The notes below the pieces were generated by a model, which was not told where the DNA came from, ran no database searches, and was given only the letters and a program-made list of their open reading frames with translations. DNA of 64,000 nt from positions 186,001 to 250,000 of the forward strand of contig NZ_JADOBI010000004.1 in the NCBI RefSeq assembly GCF_015644585.1. Reading direction: 5' to 3'. Shown here in pieces: positions 57,959-64,000 of the stretch; the stretch's first letter is position 1; each line of letters begins with the position of its first letter. Source of the stretch: Rahnella laticis. GTDB lineage: Bacteria > Pseudomonadota > Gammaproteobacteria > Enterobacterales > Enterobacteriaceae. A program made the translations under genes and the position numbers.

Positions 57959-60766
57959 TTATTTAACGTTCAGCGCATCGTTAACCAGATCTTGCTGTTG
58001 CTTCTGGTGAACGGACATGTAACCCACTGCCGGAGAAGCAGAGGCCGGACGTCCTGCGTAACGTAAAGAAGCCCCGAAAGGAATCACTTCACGGAAGTTA
58101 TGCTGGCTGCAATACCACGCGCCCTGGTTCAGCGGCTCTTCCTGACACCAGACGAAATCATGTACGTGTGAGAATTTCTCAAGCACTTCCTGAATCGCTT
58201 TGTGCGGGAACGGATACAGCTGTTCGATACGAACAATAGCCACGTCGGTTTGCTCGTTTTTGCGACGTTGTTCCAGCAGGTCGTAATACACCTTGCCTGA
58301 GCACATCACCACGCGCTTAACCTGTTTTGGATCCAGTTCGTCTACTTCACCAATCGCTGGCAGGAAGCTGCCGTTGGCCAGTTCATCGAGCGTAGAAACC
58401 GCCAGAGGATGACGCAACAGAGACTTCGGTGACATGACGATCAGCGGACGGCGCATACCGCGCAACGCCTGACGACGGATCATGTGGTAAACCTGCGCCG
58501 GGGTCGACGGGATACAAACCTGCATGTTTTGCTCAGCGCAAAGTTGCAGATAGCGTTCCAGACGCGCGGAGGAGTGCTCCGGCCCCTGCCCTTCGTAACC
58601 GTGCGGCAGCAACATCACCAGACCACACATGCGGCCCCATTTCTGTTCGCCGGAGCTGATGAACTGGTCGATAACCACCTGCGCACCGTTGGCGAAATCG
58701 CCGAACTGCGCTTCCCAGATAGTCAGCGTACGCGGCTCAGCCGTGGCATAACCGTATTCAAACGCCAGCACCGCTTCTTCAGAAAGCACGGAATCCCAGA
58801 CGTTGAACATGCCCTGACTGTTATGAATGTTCGACAGCGGCACATACACGGAACCGTTTTTCTGGTTGTGAATCACGGCGTGACGGTGGAAGAAAGTGCC
58901 GCGCCCCATGTCCTCGCCAGACAGACGGATCGGAATGCCTTCGTCAACCAGCGTAGCGTACGCCAGATTTTCCGCGCCGCCCCAGTCGAATTTCTTATTA
59001 CCTTCGGCCATCTCGTTACGGTCGCCGTAAATCTTGGCAACGCGTGACTGCATTTCGATAGCATCCGGCACATGGCTGACGCGACGCGCCAGTTCCTGCA
59101 GGCGTTTCAGCTCAACCTTGTTCGGGTAAGCTTCATCCCACTCGTGGTTCAGATACGGTGACCAGGTGAAAGTGTGCATGTCATTCTGACGCCACTCTTC
59201 CACCACGCACTCGCCCGCATCCAGCGCATCACGGTACAAATTGACCATTTCCGTGGCATCTTCGAGACTGGCCACGTTTTGCTCGGTCAGAATGTCAGCA
59301 TAGATTTTACGCGGCGTCGGGTGTTTCTTGATCTTGTTGTACATCAGTGGCTGAGTTGCGCTCGGTTCGTCGGCCTCGTTATGGCCGTGGCGACGGTAGC
59401 AAACCAGATCAATCATGACGTCACGTTTAAAGGTGTTACGGAAATCCAATGCCAGGCGGGTCACGAAAGCGACCGCTTCAGGGTCATCGGCATTGACGTG
59501 GAAAATCGGTGCCTGCACCATTTTCGCAATATCAGTACAGTAATCGGTAGAACGCGCATCTTTCGGATTCGAGGTGGTGAAGCCCACCTGGTTATTGATG
59601 ACGATACGCACGGTACCGCCCACTTCATAACCGCGTGCCAGCGACATGTTCAGGGTTTCTTGAACCACGCCCTGACCGGTAATCGCCGCATCACCGTGAA
59701 TGGTGATTGGCAGAACCATATTGCTGCGCGCTTCGTCCAGACGGTCGCGACGGGCACGAACAGAACCGATAACCACCGGGCTCACGATTTCCAGGTGCGA
59801 CGGGTTAAACGCCAGCGCCAGGTGAACCATACCGCCTTCGGTTTCCACATCAGACGAATAGCCCATGTGGTATTTCACGTCACCGGTACCCAGGTGTTCT
59901 TTATGTTTGCCTGAGAACTCGTCGAACAAGTCCTGAGGTTTTTTACCCAGCACGTTGATCAGCACGTTCAGACGGCCACGGTGCGCCATACCCAGCACCA
60001 CTTCGCGCGTTCCGTTTTTGCCTGCATGACGGATCATGTCTTTCAGCATCGGAACCAGCGCATCGCCACCTTCAAGAGAGAAGCGTTTTGCGCCCGGGAA
60101 TTTCGCGCCCAGATAACGCTCCAGACCTTCTGCTGCGGTCAGTTCTTTCAGGAACGTTTTCTTCTCGTCATTGGTGAAATTCGCACGACCGGCCACGGAT
60201 TCGACGCGCTGTTGGATCCAGCGTTTCTCTTCGGTGTTGGTGATGTGCATGTATTCCACACCAATGGAACCGCAATAGGTTTGCTTCAGGGCTTTATACA
60301 GCTCGCCGAGCTGCATGGTTTCCTTGCCAATGGCAAAAGAACCGACGTTGAAGGTTTCCTGGAAATCAGCTTCAGTCAGATGATGGAACGCAGGATCCAG
60401 ATCCGGTACATCGTCCAGTTTCCACAGGCCGAGGGGATCAAGGTTCGCGTTCTGATGACCACGGAAGCGGAAGGCATTGATTAACTGCAACACCTTAACT
60501 TGCTTGGCATCCGTTTCAGGATCGCTGATGGAGGAATTGTAACGTGACGCATCTTTCGCCAGGCGGCGGAAGTAGTCGCGAGTTTGAGAATGGAGTTGCT
60601 CTGGTTTCACACCCACTGTTGGTAGCTGTTTAAAAATCGAACGCCAGCTATCGTCAACGGAACCAGGATCGGTTAAGTAGTCTTCATAGAGTTGCTCTAT
60701 GTAAGACTGGTTTGCACCCGCCAGATAGGAGGAATCCAGCCAGGCCTTCATTGCGCCGTTCTGCAT
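57959..60766 (-). CDS. sucA: 2-oxoglutarate dehydrogenase E1 component
   Basis: SucA is the thiamine-diphosphate decarboxylase of the complex. The 935-residue protein begins MQNGAMKAWLDSSYLAGANQ. It has GMAHRGRLNVLINVLGK, HLALAFNPSHLEIVSPVV, IHGDAAITGQGVVQETLNMS and VCYRRHGHNEADEPSATQPL, all typical of E1o. It is separated from sdhB by 392 bases that contain a hairpin, so its level may differ from that of sdh. Confidence 0.98.
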   Translation of the reverse strand: MQNGAMKAWLDSSYLAGANQSYIEQLYEDYLTDPGSVDDSWRSIFKQLPTVGVKPEQLHSQTRDYFRRLAKDASRYNSSISDPETDAKQVKVLQLINAFRFRGHQNANLDPLGLWKLDDVPDLDPAFHHLTEADFQETFNVGSFAIGKETMQLGELYKALKQTYCGSIGVEYMHITNTEEKRWIQQRVESVAGRANFTNDEKKTFLKELTAAEGLERYLGAKFPGAKRFSLEGGDALVPMLKDMIRHAGKNGTREVVLGMAHRGRLNVLINVLGKKPQDLFDEFSGKHKEHLGTGDVKYHMGYSSDVETEGGMVHLALAFNPSHLEIVSPVVIGSVRARRDRLDEARSNMVLPITIHGDAAITGQGVVQETLNMSLARGYEVGGTVRIVINNQVGFTTSNPKDARSTDYCTDIAKMVQAPIFHVNADDPEAVAFVTRLALDFRNTFKRDVMIDLVCYRRHGHNEADEPSATQPLMYNKIKKHPTPRKIYADILTEQNVASLEDATEMVNLYRDALDAGECVVEEWRQNDMHTFTWSPYLNHEWDEAYPNKVELKRLQELARRVSHVPDAIEMQSRVAKIYGDRNEMAEGNKKFDWGGAENLAYATLVDEGIPIRLSGEDMGRGTFFHRHAVIHNQKNGSVYVPLSNIHNSQGMFNVWDSVLSEEAVLAFEYGYATAEPRTLTIWEAQFGDFANGAQVVIDQFISSGEQKWGRMCGLVMLLPHGYEGQGPEHSSARLERYLQLCAEQNMQVCIPSTPAQVYHMIRRQALRGMRRPLIVMSPKSLLRHPLAVSTLDELANGSFLPAIGEVDELDPKQVKRVVMCSGKVYYDLLEQRRKNEQTDVAIVRIEQLYPFPHKAIQEVLEKFSHVHDFVWCQEEPLNQGAWYCSQHNFREVIPFGASLRYAGRPASASPAVGYMSVHQKQQQDLVNDALNVK

Positions 60767-61158
60767 CGTGATCCCTTAAGCTTTGAAGCTTTAGTTTTCG
60801 CCGTGGTTAATAATATTGACCGTGATACACCGCGGTAAAACGGTTTTCCATACTAAAACAGTTCGTTGGTTGAGCGTTTGGCTCTTCAAGGAACCTTCAG
60901 AAATCCGCCAGATGCGTGACTGATTTTTGAAGTTGCCCTGCTTCTTTTTCCCTTTTTTCCATCCCCCTGATTTTTACCCGGCTATCTTACTCCTGTCAGG
61001 CGCAACTTTGTTGCACTTGTTGCTACTTTGTTATTAAAAAATTACTTATTTGCTATCAAAGCCTCAGTTACGGCATTTGTAACTAAAGAAAGCGAAACCA
61101 AAAGCGGGTAAATAACAGCGGGAACCTGAGTTCCCGCTGATGGCATCACCTTAAGAAC
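60767..61158 (-). other. sdhB-sucA interval with hairpin
   Basis: No gene is visible in this 392-base interval. At 61116-61139 CAGCGGGAAC and GTTCCCGCTG form a perfect 10-bp stem with a four-base loop, about 20 bases after the sdhB stop, followed on the minus strand by TTATTT. This is a weak or partial terminator. E. coli also has an interval with internal control between sdhB and sucA. A sucA promoter probably lies nearer to 60800-61000 but I cannot place it. Confidence 0.55.
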
Positions 61159-61875
61159 TCAGGCGCCCCGCTGTAGCAGCATCGATTTGATGTGCCCGAT
61201 CGCTTTCGTCGGGTTCAAACCTTTAGGACACACACTCACACAGTTCATGATGCTGTGGCAGCGGAATACGCTGAAAGCATCGTTCAGATCGTCGAGTCGC
61301 GGTTGCGTTTCGGTATCGCGGCTGTCGATGAGGAAACGGTAAGCGGCCAGAAGGCCTGCCGGACCGACAAATTTGTCCGGGTTCCACCAGAAAGACGGGC
61401 AGGACGTCGAGCAACAGGCGCAGAGAATACATTCGTACAATCCGTCCAGTTTTTCGCGCTCATCCGGCATCTGTAAATGTTCGCGCGCCGGAGGATTTTT
61501 CCCATCATTCAACAGGTAAGGCTTAATCTTCTCATACTGCTTATAGAATTGTCCCATGTCCACAACAAGGTCGCGCACAACCGGCAATCCTGGCAACGGA
61601 CGGATAACAATTTTCTTGCTGCCCTGACGTAATGTCGAGACCGGCGTGATACACGCCAGGCCGTTTTTACCGTTCATGTTCACGCCGTCTGAACCACACA
61701 CGCCTTCACGGCATGAGCGGCGGAACGCCAGCGTAGGATCCTGTTCTTTTAGCAAAATCAGCGCGTCGAGCAACATCATGTCGCGCCCGTCTTTGGCTTC
61801 CAGCACGTAATCTTTCATGTACGGAACGTCATCAACGTCCGGGTTGTAGCGATAAATCGAAAATTCGAGTTTCAT
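61159..61875 (-). CDS. sdhB: Succinate dehydrogenase iron-sulfur subunit
   Basis: SdhB passes electrons from SdhA to quinone through three clusters. The 238-residue protein has the [2Fe-2S] ligands Cys55, Cys60, Asp63 and Cys75 in SCREGVCGSDGVNMNG and LAC. The [4Fe-4S] and [3Fe-4S] motifs are CILCACCSTSCP and CHSIMNCVSVCPKGLNP. It is the last sdh gene. Confidence 0.98.
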   Translation of the reverse strand: MKLEFSIYRYNPDVDDVPYMKDYVLEAKDGRDMMLLDALILLKEQDPTLAFRRSCREGVCGSDGVNMNGKNGLACITPVSTLRQGSKKIVIRPLPGLPVVRDLVVDMGQFYKQYEKIKPYLLNDGKNPPAREHLQMPDEREKLDGLYECILCACCSTSCPSFWWNPDKFVGPAGLLAAYRFLIDSRDTETQPRLDDLNDAFSVFRCHSIMNCVSVCPKGLNPTKAIGHIKSMLLQRGA

Positions 61876-61894
61876 AATCTGTCTCCGCTCCGCC

Positions 61895-63661
61895 CTAGTA
61901 AGTACGCGCTTTCGGCGGGAAGGCCGCGCGAAGCTTAGGCTGCATGTTCACCTCACGGCGGGTCATGCTTTCTGTTTCCGGCTGATACAGCGTGTGGCAC
62001 AGCCAGTTCGCATCGTCACGTTCCGGGAAGTCGAAGCGGCTGTGTGCGCCACGGCTTTCGGTACGGTAGTTTGCGGAGACGGCGGTCGAGAACGCGGTTT
62101 CCATCAGGTTATCCAGTTCCAGACACTCGACGCGCTGGGTGTTGAATTCCGAGGAGGTATCATCCAGACGCGCGCCTTTCAGGCGTTCACGGATTACTTT
62201 CAGCTCTTCCAGACCTTTCGCCATTGCATCCCCTTCGCGGAAGACCGAGAAGTTATTCTGCATGCACGATTGCAGGTCTTTACGGATAGCCACCGGATCT
62301 TCACCCGAACGGGTGTTGTTCCAGCGGTTCAGGCGTTCCAGAGACACATCGATATCGTCCTGAGACGCATCGCGGCTTGCGCCCTGCTCCTGAATGGATT
62401 CCTGCAAGTGCATACCGGCTGCACGACCAAAGACCACCAGATCGAGCAGTGAGTTACCGCCGAGACGGTTGGCACCGTGAACGGAAACGCAGGCAATTTC
62501 GCCGACCGCGAACAGGCCCGGGATCACTTCATCCTGACCCTGTGCGTTCACACGCAGCGCCTGACCGGTCACTTTGGTCGGAATGCCGCCCATCATATAG
62601 TGACAAGTTGGGATAACAGGGATCGGCTCTTTAACCGGATCGACGTGCGCAAAGGTACGCGACAATTCCAGAATACCCGGCAGGCGGGATTCCAGAACGT
62701 CTTTACCCAGATGATCGAGTTTCAGTTTGGCGTGCGGGCCCCACGGACCTTCGCAGCCACGGCCTTCACGGATTTCGATCATGATGGAACGCGCCACCAC
62801 GTCACGACCCGCCAGGTCTTTGGCATTTGGCGCATAACGTTCCATGAAACGTTCGCCATCTTTATTGAGCAGATAACCACCTTCACCACGGCAGCCTTCT
62901 GTGACCAGAACGCCGGCACCGGCAATGCCGGTCGGGTGGAACTGCCACATTTCCATGTCCTGCACCGGCACACCGGCACGCAATGCCATGCCCACACCGT
63001 CGCCGGTATTAATGTGCGCATTGGTGGTGGACTGATAAATACGGCCTGCACCGCCGGTTGCCAGCACGGTCGCTTTGGCTTTGAAGTAAACAACTTCACC
63101 GGTTTCGATACAAATTGCGGTACACCCGACGATCGCGCCGTCCTGGTTTTTCACTAAATCCAGTGAATACCATTCGGAGAAAATCGTGGTGTGGTTTTTC
63201 AGGTTTTGCTGATACAGCGTGTGCAGCAAGGCGTGACCGGTACGGTCGGCTGCCGCCGCGGTACGTGCCGCCTGCTCGCCGCCGAAGTTCTTCGACTGGC
63301 CGCCAAACGGACGCTGATAAATACGGCCGTCATCAAGACGGGAGAAAGGCAATCCCATGTGTTCGAGTTCCAGAATCGCTTCCGGCCCGGTTTTACACAT
63401 ATATTCAATGGCGTCCTGATCACCGATGTAGTCGGAACCTTTTACGGTGTCGTACATATGCCATTCCCAGTCATCCTCATGCGTGTTACCCAGCGCAACG
63501 GTAATACCGCCCTGAGCAGACACCGTATGGGAGCGGGTCGGGAAGACTTTGGAAATCAGGGCGCAGGACAGGCCCTGTTGTGAAATCTGTAACGCGGCAC
63601 GCATACCGGCGCCACCTGCACCGATAACGACAGCATCAAACTCTCTGACTGGCAGATTCAT
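61895..63661 (-). CDS. sdhA: Succinate dehydrogenase flavoprotein subunit
   Basis: SdhA oxidises succinate to fumarate with covalently bound FAD. The 588-residue protein has the FAD motif [16 protein letters not shown], the FAD-linking His in [14 protein letters not shown], the active-site segment [20 protein letters not shown], and [20 protein letters not shown]. The length is the same as E. coli SdhA. It starts three bases after the sdhD stop. Confidence 0.98.
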   Translation of the reverse strand: MNLPVREFDAVVIGAGGAGMRAALQISQQGLSCALISKVFPTRSHTVSAQGGITVALGNTHEDDWEWHMYDTVKGSDYIGDQDAIEYMCKTGPEAILELEHMGLPFSRLDDGRIYQRPFGGQSKNFGGEQAARTAAAADRTGHALLHTLYQQNLKNHTTIFSEWYSLDLVKNQDGAIVGCTAICIETGEVVYFKAKATVLATGGAGRIYQSTTNAHINTGDGVGMALRAGVPVQDMEMWQFHPTGIAGAGVLVTEGCRGEGGYLLNKDGERFMERYAPNAKDLAGRDVVARSIMIEIREGRGCEGPWGPHAKLKLDHLGKDVLESRLPGILELSRTFAHVDPVKEPIPVIPTCHYMMGGIPTKVTGQALRVNAQGQDEVIPGLFAVGEIACVSVHGANRLGGNSLLDLVVFGRAAGMHLQESIQEQGASRDASQDDIDVSLERLNRWNNTRSGEDPVAIRKDLQSCMQNNFSVFREGDAMAKGLEELKVIRERLKGARLDDTSSEFNTQRVECLELDNLMETAFSTAVSANYRTESRGAHSRFDFPERDDANWLCHTLYQPETESMTRREVNMQPKLRAAFPPKARTY

Positions 63662-63664
63662 TTA

Positions 63665-64000
63665 CTACGCTCCCCAAACAACAATTGTTCCGTAAAGTAG
63701 GTAAACCACTAACGTGACGACGATGGCCAGTTGCAGCACCAGTCGGACGGCCAGCGGTTTGACATAGTCCGTTAACACCTGCCACATGCCGATCCACGCA
63801 TGAATCAAAATCGACAGCAATGCCAGCAGTGTGAATACTTTCGTGATGGAGGAAGAGAAGAAGCCATGCCAGACATCAAAAGTCAGTTCCTGAGCCAGAA
63901 CCACAAAGCCCAGAATATAAAGGATGTACAAGGTGAGGATGATCGCGGAAGCACGCAGTAACAGCCAGTCGTGCACACCATTGCGTCCCAATGCAGAAAC
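63665..64000 (-). CDS. sdhD: Succinate dehydrogenase membrane anchor subunit (5' end outside the window)
   Basis: SdhD anchors the complex and with SdhC binds heme b and ubiquinone. The visible 111 residues start [20 protein letters not shown] and include the heme-ligand His in [20 protein letters not shown]. Three membrane segments are present. The frame remains open at the window edge; comparison with the 115-residue E. coli protein suggests only a few N-terminal residues are missing. Confidence 0.96.
   Translation of the reverse strand, partial: VSALGRNGVHDWLLLRASAIILTLYILYILGFVVLAQELTFDVWHGFFSSSITKVFTLLALLSILIHAWIGMWQVLTDYVKPLAVRLVLQLAIVVTLVVYLLYGTIVVWGA

Overview
The window is a continuous stretch of enterobacterial core chromosome with moderate GC and dense coding. 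Gene order follows the Escherichia coli moa-bio-mod-gal-nad-tol-cyd-suc-sdh segment, read here from moaC to sdhD. The proteins are close to, but not identical with, E. coli ones. Extra genes (orphan UrtE-like ATPase, AphA, CurA-type reductase, PfpI-type protein, a chemoreceptor, an ERIC element) suggest a Yersiniaceae-type member of the Enterobacterales such as Rahnella, Ewingella or Serratia. The genus is inference. I see no prophage, intact insertion sequence, CRISPR array or defence island.

Layout. 1-3140: moaC (partial), moaB and moaA behind a Moco riboswitch, then yvcK/ybhK. 3167-6206: an isochorismatase-fold hydrolase, a VF530-family protein and uvrB. 6207-7350: a 1.1-kb non-coding spacer with a LexA box and DnaA-box-like sites. 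7351-13326: an orphan UrtE-like ATPase, then bioD, bioC, bioF and bioB divergent from bioA across a BirA operator region. 13369-22298: an accessory-flavoured block with a LysR regulator, a YbdL-type aminotransferase, an amino-acid binding protein, AphA, a CurA-type reductase, a PfpI-type protein, YbhC and a chemoreceptor. 22553-25291: pgl, ybhA, sfsB and an XRE regulator. 25288-31072: modCBA, acrZ, modE and modF (molybdate). 31108-32915: an unrecognised membrane protein divergent from a LysR regulator. 33159-37432: galETKM with two Gal operators. 37596-43863: psiF, gpmA (Fur box), a small unknown gene, aroG (TyrR box), ybgS, zitB, pnuC and nadA. 44177-44655: three tRNA-Lys genes plus a damaged tRNA fragment. 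44853-50533: the Tol-Pal operon. 50685-53828: cydAB-cydX-ybgE. 54549-64000: sucABCD and sdhDAB.

Functional links. Molybdate import (modABC, modE) feeds molybdenum cofactor synthesis (moaABC), which is itself feedback-controlled by the riboswitch. The biotin genes form one complete set under a shared bidirectional operator region. The sdh, suc and cyd genes join the TCA cycle to the quinol oxidase. Tol-Pal maintains the envelope. The clearest departures from the E. coli arrangement are small: an ATPase with a broken signature motif, an inverted repeat pair inside the bio operon, an ERIC element splitting modE from modF, a 227-bp gap inside modABC, shifted gal operators, a tRNA-Lys fragment carrying an insertion, and a 24-codon relic of an outer-membrane protein. 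I did not find a convincing undescribed multi-gene system.
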